From Symsagittifera roscoffensis (lineage: Eukaryota; Xenacoelomorpha; Acoela; Convolutidae), in assembly GCF_963678635.1 (NCBI RefSeq), contig NC_087062.1:55436363-55500362 (forward strand): 64,000 bases of DNA. The letters are read 5' to 3'. Below the pieces are notes generated by a model. It saw only the letters and a list, made by a program, of their open reading frames with translations. It did no database searches and was not told the origin of the DNA. This document shows, piece by piece, positions 31,870 to 43,819 of the stretch. Each line of letters begins with the position of its first letter. The first letter of the stretch is position 1. The position numbers were made by a program, and so were the translations under genes.

Positions 31870-32612
31870 AGAGAGGTTTGTTTGATGCCAATGTTTCCTG
31901 ACCAGCAACCAGCATTTTCCTTTTTTTTTTAAATTTTAGTACTACTACAGCTTCTTTGAAGCAGTCAGGATACACGCTCTCTTCTAAGGATATATTTATG
32001 TTAAGTAGTACTTGTTGCCAGCTGCTCATCAGCTTTTTGACCTGTGTAGATAGTACATCGCAAGAAGTTGCGTTTGAGATATAATTCGCGGCTTTAATAG
32101 CCTTCCAAGATCAATCGTTTCAAAGTTTTTCAGAATTTGGGTAGTCGACGGATAGACTGAAATGAAATTTTTTTTATAAATCAGGATTGTAGTTTTTAGT
32201 TAACTATTCCACTTTCGATGCAAAGAATGAATTAAATCTTCTAGCTAGAATTTTTCGAGTACCCTGAGATTTCGGATAGATCATCCTTGTTTCATTCCGA
32301 GGAGAATGTTATTGCCCTAAACTTAGTTATATCAACATTTGCGCGCGACATTTCTTCTGGAAGTAGTTTCTTTTTTTTTAAGGATAAATAATTTCTAATA
32401 CCGAACTGTTTGAGCATTTAAATTTAGTTTTTCTTTTTTCTTGCGCTTTTTTCTGGCTAGTCTATCCAGCTTGCTTCTCTTTCGTTTTCCAGATTGATAC
32501 TCGGTCGAAAAAAAGCAAAGGTTTTGAGTTCCTGGTCTTTGTCTGAACTGTGAGATAAGTATCAAGAGTTTGTTCAAATGTATTTACAAAAGATGGCAGC
32601 TGGTCATTTGGA

Positions 32613-33441
32613 TCAATGGCTACTTGGCTCATGGAGAGGTTTCAAAGATTTCTTGTTTATTCCAGTCACACTTTTTGTAACTTCTGAACATGATTTTATT
32701 GCTTTTCCTGTAAAATTTGATCTTCCAGTGTAGGAAAACGAGACTAAGTGATGATCAGAAAAATCTACTTCTTCCATTGCTAAGTGGCTGATATCGGAAC
32801 CACTTCTAGCGATAATCAGGTTCGATATATTCATTTGTTTCTACTTTGGCCCTTCAACATGTTGCTGTAGTCCAAACTCTTCAAAGCGTCATTCATCAGA
32901 TTATATTTGGGAGAAAATCTGTTATTTTAATGTATATTGAAATTGCCAAGTATAATTGTTTCATTTTCCAGTGATAGATGAAGCAAAGTCTCATTCAGAA
33001 ATATTATGAAACTTCGGAAATATCCATTTGGTGTTCTATACACATATTTCAATATAAATTTGCAATTGTTTGTTTCAAAAGTTAAGATCAAAATTTACCA
33101 ATATTCATTTTACTGTGTCGTATCTACTGTTGTTTTTAAAAACGAATTGCTAATCAAGGCAACACCACTCCTTTTTTTCGGGTTCTGCATAAATTTACAG
33201 GTTTGAAATTTCATAGCTCCTTGTTACCAAAAAATCATCGTCAAGATCTTTAACCCTTGTTTCGGTAAATATCAAAATTATTGGCTAGCCGGACGTTTGC
33301 TAGCTTACCCCTTTTCTTATTTTTTGATCGAGTATTTAGGAGACCAAACCTATTTTTGTTATCCGTGAATTGTCCTTTTCCCTGAGTTTGTTTTTCAAAA
33401 TTTTGAGCCATTCGTAAGCAGTCTTGCCCAAGAAAAAGCAA
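32613..33441 (-). pseudogene. LINE-B endonuclease remnant
   Basis: Near 33390-33290 the sequence reads FGLLNTRSKNKKRGKLANVR and LANNFDI, the N-terminal block of AP-like endonucleases. A long decayed stretch with stops follows, then MNISNLIIARSGSDISHLAM and VDFSDHHLVSFSY at 32834-32730, with the catalytic S-D-H. Confidence 0.7.
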
Positions 33442-33659
33442 TTTATCAGCGTATGTTCTGGCTTGAATTCAGATCATCGATGGAATTGCTATGAGAACTT
33501 TCAAAAACCTAATGATCGCTTCTAAAAATACTTGCATCCCTTGTTACTTCCCTGATGTGCAGTAGTTGCGCTCCATTCATTTTTCAAAATGTTAAACTTT
33601 TTCTTGTTCTACATTAGGATCGAGTCTTCCTAGTTGTATATGGCGTCTAGGATTTTTTT

Positions 33660-34254
33660 TTACTCCTGAAATTTCACCTCCTTTTGTCCGGTTCTCACTT
33701 CACTTTGTCTTCGTTTCGGCATTGGTTCGTTCGAAAAAGCTTCGGTCGATTTTTCCCTAAATCTTTTCGCGCTGCCTACTGAGTCAGAGCTAGAGGCACG
33801 GTTGTAAACCCGGTTTGCTGCGTCTTTGTATTGAAGTGCTAGCCAGTCTCTCACGCTTGTTCTTGGCATCATTTTCAGTTTTTTTTTCAGATTATTTACT
33901 TCTTGCTCAAATGTGCTGACGGTGAGTTCAATTCGGAGGCCGAGTCTCTCTTGTGATTTTTGTTTTGAAGATAATCCAAAATACTCGAATAATCTCCAGT
34001 TTCGGACCTGCTTTGACTTGTCCATGCAAGATTAGCAGTGAGTTTTTCCTGCAGACAATGCCAATACATATTAGATCTAGGTGAACATTTTTCTTGCGCA
34101 GAAAACAGGAGCATCCTCCTAAATCTTTAGTTTCTGAACATAAGTGGCAAGTTCCGTGGCAGTCTGCCCAGCTGTTATGCTTATTTTCTTGTCTTCGGTG
34201 TTTTTTGGATGGAAATTTTTCTTCGATTCGAAATTTTTCTATTATTATTGACAC
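33660..34254 (-). pseudogene. LINE-B ORF1 remnant
   Basis: 34254-33928 encodes a Cys-rich module (CHGTCHLCSETKDLGGCSCF and CIGIVC), PHD-like in spacing. In another frame, 34025-33660 encodes a coiled coil (VSTFEQEVNNLKKKLK), DWLALQYKDAANRVYN and a basic tail. This resembles CR1 ORF1 architecture. Confidence 0.6.
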
Positions 34255-34479
34255 CTATCGCAAAGAATTTTTGTACACATTAACTGGGTCTCTAAAATAC
34301 CTTCATAGTCAAGAGCCATCCAAAATACCTTCATAGCCATCCAAAATAATAATTACCCAGTTCGTCGGAACAGATCAGATCTATTTAACTAATTTAAAAG
34401 AATCATTGAATGACTTGATTGCTTGATTAATAATCAATTCAAGTTTCTCGGCATATGCGACCATTTGGTTGGAAACGAC

Positions 34480-34625
34480 TACGCCTGGGACGCAAAGGTC
34501 CTTTGTTTGGATCCAGGCAGGACATTTTTTCAGTTTCATAAAGTTGATCGGCCTATCGTTTGTCTGATTATTGTCGGCCTCTATCCCTATCTCTTGTAGG
34601 TTTAGTTGCGACATCTAAAATTTCT
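34480..34625 (+). repeat. SINE-like repeat, copy 2
   Basis: TTTGTTTGGATCCAGGCAGGAC resembles a B box region. A T-run and then GATCGGCCTATCGTTTGTCTG, TTGTCGGCC and TTTAGTTGCGACATC follow. The order of blocks is the same as in copies at 28985 and 36640. Confidence 0.5.
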
Positions 34626-35540
34626 TGTGTCTAAGCACTTTTAACGCTCACGTATATGTTTTCATCTGGTCCAACCATCAATAATGATAATTATTTTTTT
34701 TCTGATTGCGCTGTTGTTTATACGTGTTAGACTTGCTTGCTGAGACGTTGCATATATCTTTCTACAGGTTCTCATTGAAATTTTGTCCAGTTTCGTGAAC
34801 TTTCGTATCAATCAGCTCACCCTTCACGAATTAAATGGTGGCAGTTCCACTCAATCAAATCCAAGCGTGAATGGTCGGTGATTTCCTTTACTGTTAATCT
34901 TCAGTGTATATTGAGACCTCGAGGTGGATGCAGATCATGCTGGCTTCTTGTATGAGAATAAGATTCAACCATCCTGTCTTCTTTTTGCTTCAATATTTTT
35001 GCGACTCTTGATTCTATAGTTATCGCTTATCCGTGATAGTAATTTTTTTTGCGCAGGTTACTAGTCTTTCAAATTAGGTGCCATTTCAAACCTTTAAATA
35101 AATAATTGTTAAAAAAAGTTTTACAACAGCGTTTGAAAAATTGTCAAAATCATTTCCAATTAATAGATCATTGGAATTTTGCCAATCAATGATAATTGCC
35201 AACGGTTATTTAGTCTAATTAACCATTACGGGTCATGATTGTGTTGACGTGTTTTCAATGTGACGTTAAAAGTTACGGTAGGACCTCTCTCGATCGAGTG
35301 ATTGAAAATAAGGCTCACTGAAGTTTGGAACTAATTGTTTTCTGCGGATCTTTGTGGTCAGCTATTTTACGGAAGATAGTCTAGTGTACGAGTCCTGCAC
35401 GAGTAATTGACATTGTAAATGCTTTTGACTTCATCATCGCTCTAAGGCCTGGCATTTGAGTCGTGCAGTAGGAAAGAGTTATTTGAATTCAGCGCAGGTA
35501 ATTTTGGTACAAATGGTAACCCACGTAATCTAAATTTCAG
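34626..35540. other. 5' flank of USP gene
   Basis: AT-rich with a near-copy of CATCTGGTCCAACCATCAAT at 34659-34682. No ORF of note. A splice acceptor (TAAATTTCAG, ending 35540) lies 47 bases before the USP ATG, so an upstream untranslated exon or a trans-spliced leader is likely. Confidence 0.45.
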
Positions 35541-35587
35541 GCGTTTCATGAAAACTTCCCCCTTGGAGAGAAGTTGGACGATGAATC

Positions 35588-38500
35588 ATGTCATACTATA
35601 GTACATCCTATAGCAGTAGTTACTTGGGAAGTGGTAGTCATTCGCGAACCGGAACGAGTGGCTACGCCCGACCACTTCCCAGTCGCCCTATCTCTAGCGA
35701 TGTAAGTTACTGCTTCTACGCTTTTTATCAAATTGTATGGAGCTACTGATTACTCAGCTTAAGTAATTGAAAAAGTTAGAGCAAGATTTTAAGTGGTACG
35801 CTCGCCAAAATAACTTACTGCGGATTATCTTTTCAGTACAAAGAGTTATATAATTGTAAGTAAATTTGGTGCGTTTAGAGAAATTTCTCGTCCACTCGGA
35901 GTTCGTCGCTGCATAACATGCATGGCATCAACACGAGCTTTCAACGAGTATCTCTGGAGCAAACGAGAGTGAAGGACAAGGGTACGACGGGTCTGGACAA
36001 CCTGGGGAATACTTGCTTCATGAACTCAATTCTTCAATGTCTGATTCATACCCAAGCTCTGAGGCAGAAATGCATACCTGAACCGTCTAATAGTATCGTA
36101 AATTCATCCAGTCAAATGAAGGGAAAGTTGTTCAAGGCCTTCTGCAAGTTGGTGAACAAATGTTGGAACAACGAGTCATCAGAAACATACACAGCCCTTC
36201 GAGATTTCAAAAGCCAAATGACGAAATATGCTCCACTTTTCGCAGGGAGCAGGTAGATATTCTCAGTTGAGCAGAATTTTTCTACTGCACTAGTGAAACA
36301 CCAACATGCTAGCTGCTCATTTTATTGCGTCGTTGTCTTTATCTTTCTGCGTTAATTTTTGCTTTGTTGTTTTTCTAAGGCGGAAAATGCTGCGTGACTC
36401 TGATTTATTTCAATGCTTCAGGTATGCAAAAGAGGTGTTTCGGGTTTCTCTTCTAATTTTGATCTGCTTTGAACCAATTTACTTGGATAATGATTTAACT
36501 CGATCTCACTTTTCAAAAATTTATCAAAAAAAATTTGAGCACCCGGTTGACTTACACTTGACTTACAATTGTAAGTCAAGTGCAATGCAACCGGGTGCTC
36601 GAATTTTTTTTGGTAAATAGTTTTTAACGATTAGACCTGAATCGGCATAGGTCCTGGTTTCGAATCTGACAGGACCTTTTTTTTCAAACAAGAATTATTC
36701 TGTTTTAATCAAAATGTTGGCTTATTATTTGTCAACTTCAGTCTTGTCGGCTTAATTGCCACATCGAAGTATTGTTTGTTTGCTGTACGCAATTTACATT
36801 GTAGTTTCTTTCAGTTTTTGATTTAGTTCTGCTGTTTTTAATTTTACTAGCCTTGTTTTCGTATATTTTCTTCTTCTTCATTTGCTCAAAAACTTTATTA
36901 TGTCCAATTGATTGCTAGGGTTTTCCTCTTAAAGCAAGGCACCGCAATTCAAATATGCGTCATACGAGGTCGAGTGATATATCATTTAAAAGCCATTGAC
37001 GTCACGATAGTGATTCGATAGAGATTGATCAGATTCCAAAGTTTTTTCGAAAACGGTTTTTAAAAGCTTTTCAGATGAATTTTAATGCTAGCCTGATTCA
37101 AACAAAATGTCGGCTTATAGTTTGTTAACATCTGCCTTGTCGGCTTAGTTGCCACATCTTAGAATTTTTAAATACTTATCCCCAATTGTATCACAAGTGC
37201 AGCGAAGCTTCGCTTCGCCTGTGTAAAAAGTTGCATGCAATGACGTTCACTCAAGTTTTAAGGTGCATGCAAAACTCTGGAGAAAATCAGGCGTTCACGA
37301 AAACAAATCTTATTTTATTGTTTTTTTTTCGGCCTCTCACATAGTTGGAACGAAATAAGGCCTAGATTTTCCTATTGAAATAAGGAACCACAACACAATT
37401 ATGCGTCATTGACGCCAAGACACTGATTCCATAGAGATTGATCAGATTCCAAAATATTTTTGAAAGGCTTCTCAGACGAATTTAACGCTAGCATGGTTAG
37501 AGAAGGGTGTAAGTATCTAATTTTGTAAAAGTGTAGTTTTCTTATTTAAGTCAATCTCAGCTTATTTGAAGCTGATTATCAGTTCTTTCGCAGCGGGGTG
37601 AAAAATTGACAAACAACTTATACTTTTTTTTTGCTTTTGCTCTCGCAATAAGCACGCGCATGGCAATTGAGCACTAGATTTTTTTCCTGTAGAAAACGTT
37701 GGTTCCAGAATTCAAAATACTTTATTAGGAGACCAAACGATCATCATAGGCTTTGCCTTTGAGGGTTAGCTTAGTGTAGTTATAATAGTCATCAGAAACA
37801 AAGTCGCCAACTTTCAGCGAAAAGTTTTTTGAGTAGTGCATTCATTTTTAAACTATGATCGAGCTATATCGGCTGCAATAATTTGCGCTAGCTACATTGC
37901 TGATTTGAATTATCCGGGCAAAACGAAAAAAAAACTGATTTTCATTGCGTTTTTCTTGAATTGGGTGAACTTCAGACAGAATGCGATGAAAAAAAAATTG
38001 GGTAATTTTTGGCTCGATTTTTGTTCTGAAAATTATTATGTCAATTTTCGAATAAATCAAATCATAATGAGCGTTTTAAAAGTTTTAGTGTCAGGTAGCC
38101 AAAATACGCCGGTTTGCATAGTTTTTGCTTAGAATAATTTGAAAAGAATATGGCGGACTATAAAACAGTTTTACTTTCTCGATTAACGCTGGGTTGAGTC
38201 AGGCACCCGTTTCGAAATATTTGATTCACAAATTGCCCCAGCATCTTTTCGTAGGCTTTGACCAAATGAAACCAACCAAAAAAGACTCTTGAAGGTTAAA
38301 TTTATGGGCGATGTTTTTTTAAAGAAATTGCTCCATATCTGGTAAAATTGTTAACTGTTTTATTTTCATCGCATTTTGTCTAAAGTCTACCCAATTTGAG
38401 GAAAACGTGTTTAGAGTTTCAGGCTTTTTTTGTGCTGTCCAGATAATTAAAGTCAGCATTGTATATCCGGTTGTTAGTTTTTTTGTGGTTTTTTCTTTGC

Positions 38501-41500
38501 TGCCTGGTATCCAAAAATAACGCATACGTGAAAGTATTAGAAGCTGAGGAGCAATGGAGTTAAGGCAACTAAATGTTAAGTGTGAGATCTGTGGTTAGAA
38601 TTCTGTATTCGCTAAGAAACCGGTTTATTTATTTTTCTTAATCAGAAAATAACGAAATTTAGACAATAACTCGCGTGAAATTTGTTTATACTTAAATTAT
38701 CTTTTGGCTACTAGTTGTCCGTAAATTCCGTTTCTTTACGGTCGTCTAATTTCTTGTCTAATTTCCTAGGCACGATCTAGCTACATCCACTTTCATAAAG
38801 CATATTGTTTAATGCTTAATGTCTAAGAATAATAAGAATAAAGTGTGCGTGACATTAATTTGAGGCAAGATGCAATACCATAGTGGTTAAGGCAATTGTC
38901 TGTTGTTCAGGTAGTCTGCATTCGAATACCATAGTTTTTTTAAAAATTGTTTTTGATGTTTGTTTTTTTTCTCGTGTTTTGGATTGCCCGTTTTTTTCCT
39001 CCCTTGATCAATCGCCGCTATTGCCGTATTCTTCTGGATATAAAAACTATTTTCGTTGCTCTATTTTTTGGCTTTTGTTTGCAAATACGTCCCTTTGTTT
39101 CGATCAAACTTTCACCCTCCAAATGGAGGCCGAAATGGCTTCGATATGACAGAGCGCGCAATTCACTACGAGTTTTCTTATAGATTTTTCTAAAATCTGG
39201 TAGTATTTTAATTATCTTTTGTATCCAAAGTTGTATGAATCTCATCTCCTGTGGAAGTGTAAATAATTGAGCTTTTGGAAATAAATGAAAATATGTGGAA
39301 ATACTGAAACACAATCAATATGGAAATATTTGCGCGTTTTTCTGCGTTTCTGTAGCCAACATGACGCGCAGGAACTGCTTGTCTACTTACTGGAGGGCAT
39401 CCATGAAGACGTCAATGAAGTATCCAAAAAGCCTTACTATAAAGATGATATCCCCGACGAATACAGGTGCGTTAACTCCAGTAGATCTAATTGAATTATG
39501 ACGATGGATTCATGGTTCAACTGAAGAGCATACAAACTAAGGGCTGGCAATATGCATTACATGAATTTGTTAGATTTTACTTTTTCGATGTCGTGTCTCA
39601 GTTCCTGTTAGCTTTTCCTGTAAGTTCACTATAGCTGGTCTTCTTTGTTACTGTGGCTTATTCTCGGGATAAATTGAAATATGAGAAACTTATCGGAAAA
39701 TTCATGTAGCACTTGTGAAAGAGAAAAAGACCAGATGTGCATTTTGGAGTTCATCTTTTATTTATTACTCCACTAGTTCTGCCAATATATTATCAACGTA
39801 TTTGCAATTGCAGCCCCTCGCAGAAGGCGAAGGAGTCGTGGACGAGGTATCTCTCTCGGGAGAAGAGCTTTGTCATCGACCTGTTCGTGGGCCAGCTGAA
39901 GAGCACCTTGACATGCCAAGTGTGTGGCTATGAGTCACTCACATACGACCCCTACTTCGACCTATCCTTGCCAATACCTAAAAAGGTATCAAAGCTCTAT
40001 CTCTTTTCCCCTTCATCTCCACTGCTGAAATTGAACTTCCTGATTGATATTTACTATGTTTACCTCGGTGATAATTTAAATAAAAACATATCAGCGTGAA
40101 CAATTGACCAGATTTGGCTGTTTAACGTGCGATTTGCTGTATGAACATCTTTGAGACCATTTGTGATCCTTAATATACGAGGTGTTGTGACCTGGAAAAA
40201 AGACAATACTGTTTTGCTTTTTAGTGTTGAATTAATGATGTTGGGTTGTGAGATGAAGCATGGGGTGTTATTAAAAAATCTTGCTTGAGCTGTTGATATC
40301 CTGGGATCTTTTTAATGCCTGAGATCGAAATTTTCAGCCAACATTGCTCACAATTGCGTAAAATGCCCATGTTAAAATTCAAAGTTGATTCGCGCACATT
40401 TTAAAGTTTGTGAGCTCACTTATTCTTATTTGTTTTTCGTCTGATCTAACACCTAGTTAAAACAATCATCGCATGCTAATTGGCACACGTGGTTATCGTT
40501 ACGCCCCCAATTAAAACAGTTTTTATCGCTTCTGCTTTTGGTTTACTTCGTTTCTGTTTCAGAACTATTTCAACTGTAGTTTAGACGACTGCTTGAGGGA
40601 ATACACCTCCGAAGAAACTCTAGATGGCTATGACAAACCGGTTGGTTCCTTAGTTTCAACAATTATCTGGATTTGAGTCTAAGGGTACAATATTTCACCT
40701 TAAAATAGTTTGGTCGATAAGAATTCTTGCGGGTTGCTTTTTTTCCTTGTCAATTTTTATGCCTTTAATACCGCTAAAATTTTGAGTTCAGAGAATTGGG
40801 GGATTTCAAAGTGTAGTGCTATGTAATGGGAATACAAATTGTAATGCTGTGTAATGTTACAGCGCTGTGCTAAATGCAAGAAGCCGCAGCGATGCACAAA
40901 GCAGTTCACCATCGAGAGGTTTCCCAAGATTCTAGTAATCCACCTGAAGAGGTTCTCCATGCGCAACAGGTTCTCCAAGCTAGACACCAAAGTCGCCTTC
41001 CCAGTTACAGGGCTGTGTCTAGAAGAATTCGCCAGTACAGAACAAAAACATAACCGTGCGTGTCTTATCTTAAAAGAAAAATACTTCGGAATAATGAGTG
41101 AACGCTATAGCGATAGTTTCAGTTTGCGGTAAATGACAACAATGGCATAAAATGTAATTCATGAGAGAAATGAAACGAATGTCTCCTTCTTGATGTTTGA
41201 GTTACCTACTGGTTATTCATTTGCAATTAAGCGTCGAAATGTTAAAATTTGTAGTGATATGATCAATAAGTGAAAAACACAAGTTTCTCAACGTTACTAG
41301 TGAGCTAGGGGCGAAAGTGAATATGTTGAATAATGAAGTATCGTATTGTTAATTGTGCAGGTACTGCTAGCGACTGCATTTACAACCTGTTCGCAGTGGC
41401 CAATCATAGTGGTACTGCCTATTCCGGACACTACACGGCCTACTGCAAGTCAGAAACGAGGAAGCATTGGAGCAGTTTCAACGACAGACTGTAAGTAATT

Positions 41501-43819
41501 TCTTGTACAGTCACGGGACATAGAAGTTTCAGTTTTTTTATTTATTTCACCCAGCGAATGAACGCCTTTACAGCTTTTTGATACGATGTGCTTTGACATT
41601 CGAATCGTAATAAGTTAACACGGTTGGTGCATTTTTAATTCATCAAATCAACCGAAAAAGGCTATGCGTTTCAAACAACATAACAATAATAAAAACTCGA
41701 TTTTAGAAATTTTCTAACTCAATATATCTTTTATTTTTGTGAAATCCACAGTTTATACATAATGTGGCTTTATGCTTTGCGATTTGTTACATGCAAAGTT
41801 AGTGTGGATGCGTTCAGTTTGTTAAATTACAAGTTATTACTTGCAAAGTTGTGTCTATTTGTATTTGGTGCCCTGTTTGCCGAATAGCATTGGCAATTTA
41901 TTAGCATATATAGCTGCTTTATTCGTGACTAGTGTTTGTCGGTGGTTAAGCGTGAGTGGTTAGTGCGTGAGACTCAAAATATGTTGGTTGCAGTAGGTCG
42001 CAGACCGAAGCCTAGACATAGCCGAATTTTTGCTAATTCGAGGCTTATTTCTATTTTTTCTTATTGCACTTTCTAGAGCTGCTTTTTGTGTTCTCGCTAG
42101 TGTTTGCGAAGTGAAGCTTCGCTTCTTTGTAAAATTTTCACACAAGCTAGATGAAATTTGAACACGATCTAGTGGGATTAAAATTTGAGAATCGTTAAAA
42201 TAACCAGTTTATAACCAGTGTCAGAGATGTTCTTGCTGTGCAAATATCCTCAAAAACCACCCAGAAAGTTTGAGTATTTGGGCTAAAATTGTTTCGTTTA
42301 GAAGCTGATTAGCTTGACTTTCTCCTTATGTAGTGGAGAAACGATTAAAAAAAGTAGTTACTTGGTCCGTAGTCAATAAACAGCTAAATATTTTCTGATG
42401 ATCGAAATATGCCAACAAAAGAACTGGTCCGATAAATGTTTTGGTAAAATAGCTGCTCTGATTCATGCTCACAGGATTCTTTTAAGCAGTTGTGTCTTAA
42501 ATTTTGTTCCAACTTTCTGGTATCTGCGTTCAAGGCATTTTACTATATGTACCATCAAAACAGATAATGACGGTTGTTTGTTGCGCCGTACCAAGTAACG
42601 CTTTCATTTTTTCTGTCGTTGCCCGCTACATGAAGAGTAAATCAAGCTCATCAGATTCCAAAAGAAACAATTTTAGTCCATGCGATCAAACGGTTTGGGT
42701 TGTTTGCGAGGATAAATCTACTGCAAGAACACCTCTGAAACTACTTCTGGCTATTTACCGCCATCCAAACAAGATTTCGCAAATTTTGATCCGGCTAGTG
42801 TCTGTCAAAACTTTCAACTTTCATCTAGCATGTGGCGAAATTCAAGCGCTGTATCGCAAAAATGTTGCAGTGGAAACGTGGAAAAAAAGTTGTCGATTTG
42901 CTTGTTGAAGAAATAACTACTTTGCCTCATGTTTGCATCAGTGGTGTGCGCAGGAGTTTTTTGACGGTGCATGAACAGTTTCGTGGGGTTTTATTTAGGC
43001 CAGCCTCTTCAAAATTTTCGAGCTCGGCCGAGAGATCTTATTTGGCAACGTTTTCTGGGCCACAGGAGATGTTTTTGCCGTTTTTGAATGCTATTCGAAA
43101 GGTCTCGACGAAAAATGGGTTTTCTGGTGCGTCTTCTCCCTCATTATTAAAATCATATGCGTCAAAATGGCGTTTAGATTTTTTATGGCCAGTCAAAAAT
43201 GGCTATAGTAAAAATTATCAAAGGGGTAATTAGTGCAGAATTGAGTGATGCTAATTTTGAGGGAAAAAACGCCGGAAAACTGTTTTGTGGTGGAAACCTT
43301 TTGTCTAAAAGTGTTCAGACAAGCATAGCACCTGGTATTAAATATCTAGGAAATTTTTTTAAATATCGCTCAAAGTAAACGCAATTTTTTTGAACGATAA
43401 CATCTTTTAAATTTCGCTGGATAAAAGTAAAACTATCTTTTATCAAACCTGAATGTGTTTTCTCATGTCTCTAAACCAATGGATTTATTATTCAATCCAA
43501 AGTTCGAAGATTTTGGATTGAAACCACCTCGTTGGTTTCAACCCACTTCGCGTTGGATTCAATCCAATCCACCAACACGTTGGTTTCAAAACCGCTTTTT
43601 CCTCAAAACCAAATCTATTGTGCAGTGTGGTGTGGCAACATCATCAACAGGAAATAGTTGATTGTGAATATTAAGCTCAGATGCCTTCTATTGGGGTAAC
43701 TTTGGTTGTACAAAACAGCTGTGATGTTTAGGGTATCGGAGTTACATGAGAGCCGCCTTGTGTCATCTAGTGCCTACGTTCTCTTCTACGAGCTAGCATC
43801 ATCCTCAAGTAGAGAGTGA
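35588..43819 (+). CDS. USP2: ubiquitin carboxyl-terminal hydrolase, USP2/USP21-like, 8 exons
   Basis: Exons: 35588-35701, 35879-36252, 39356-39466, 39814-39985, 40563-40640, 40863-41055, 41361-41490 and 43732-43819. All introns are GT-AG, the phases agree, and the total is 1260 nt (419 residues plus stop). The N-terminus is Ser/Tyr/Gly-rich. The C19 peptidase domain starts near residue 75: catalytic Cys84 in [25 protein letters not shown], Zn-binding CQVC (234/237) and CAKC (285/288), [13 protein letters not shown], His371 in YSGHYTAYC, and Asn388 in SSFNDR. The last exon ends [13 protein letters not shown], as in USP2. The enzyme removes ubiquitin from proteins; USP2 acts on cyclin D1, MDM2 and clock proteins in mammals. 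Introns carry repeats; intron 7 holds unidentified ORFs. USP21 is the alternative name. Confidence 0.9.
36526..36611. repeat. 86 bp near-perfect palindrome in USP intron
   Basis: Two 43-base arms meet without a spacer at 36568/36569 and differ at only about four positions. Each arm runs from eight A/T through GAGCACCCGGTTG to CACTTGACTTACAA. The transcript would fold into a hairpin of more than 35 base pairs. Confidence 0.9.
36640..36785 (+). repeat. SINE-like repeat, copy 3
   Basis: GGTCCTGGTTTCGAATCTGACAGGACC has a recognisable pol III B box (GGTTTCGAATCTG) in a T-stem-loop-like context. A T-run and then ATGTTGGCTTATTATTTGTC and TTGTCGGCTTAATTGCCACATC follow. It is the clearest tRNA-like head in the family. 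Confidence 0.6.
36890..37500 (+). repeat. two related repeat units in USP intron 2
   Basis: 36940-37170 and 37385-37500 share ATGCGTCAT, TAGAGATTGATCAGATTCCAAA and TTCTCAGA/TTTTCAGA with GAATTTAA-GCTAGC. The first unit continues into the SINE body (TGTCGGCTTATAGTTTGTTAAC, CTTGTCGGCTTAGTTGCCACATC, 37108-37165). AGCGAAGCTTCGCTTCG at 37201-37217 resembles GTGAAGCTTCGCTTC at 42111-42125. Confidence 0.6.
37890..38470. repeat. foldback: imperfect inverted arms in USP intron 2
   Basis: 37892-38010 on the + strand (AATTATCCGGGCA ... AATTGGGTGAACTTCAGACAGAATGCGATGAAAA) matches the reverse complement of about 38350-38465 (AATTATCTGGACA ... AATTGGGTAGACTTTAGACAAAATGCGATGAAAA). Arms of about 115 bases at roughly 75-80 percent identity by eye surround a ~340-base spacer. 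This is a MITE- or foldback-like arrangement without clear terminal duplications. Confidence 0.65.
38870..38940 (+). repeat. tRNA-like relic (SINE head)
   Basis: ACCATAGTGGTTAAGGCAATT has an A-box/D-arm-like string (TGGTTAAGGC), and CTGCATTCGAATACCA a B-box-like string at a tRNA-like distance. There is no matching acceptor stem, so it is not a functional tRNA. Confidence 0.4.
41491..43731. other. USP intron 7 with unidentified open frames
   Basis: A 2.2 kb intron. 42504-42908 and 42832-43233 are overlapping frames of 134 and 133 codons on the + strand with reasonable amino-acid composition ([40 protein letters not shown]). I recognise no domain. They could be a decayed mobile element or chance. 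43455-43640 has alternating GTTGGTTTCAA and TTGGATTCAATCCAA strings. Confidence 0.4.

Larger units (their letters stand above)
31870..34330 (-). mobile_element. second CR1-like LINE (LINE-B), decayed and truncated in RT
   Basis: Read on the - strand: a Cys/His-rich and coiled-coil ORF1 (34254-33660), an AP-endonuclease region (33441 to about 32620), a linker with VNTFEQTLDTYLTVQ-like sequence (about 32590-32540), and the beginning of the RT domain at about 32030-31930 (NISLEESVYPDCFKEAVVV). The catalytic RT part is absent. All frames carry stops. The order equals LINE-A, but sequence similarity is low, so it belongs to a different subfamily. Confidence 0.7.

Noticed and set aside
32395-32834. 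Small host genes on the - strand at 32.4-32.8 kb
   Set aside because: They carry the S-D-H endonuclease block and linker of a LINE and lie in order with the rest of LINE-B.
35837-35855. A micro-exon (19 nt) in the USP gene between 35701 and 35879
   Set aside because: It has AG before and GT after, but including it breaks the frame. Direct joining of 35701 to 35879 keeps phase 0 and the total stays a multiple of three.
38870-38940. Functional tRNA gene
   Set aside because: A- and B-box-like strings are present, but acceptor and anticodon stems do not pair.
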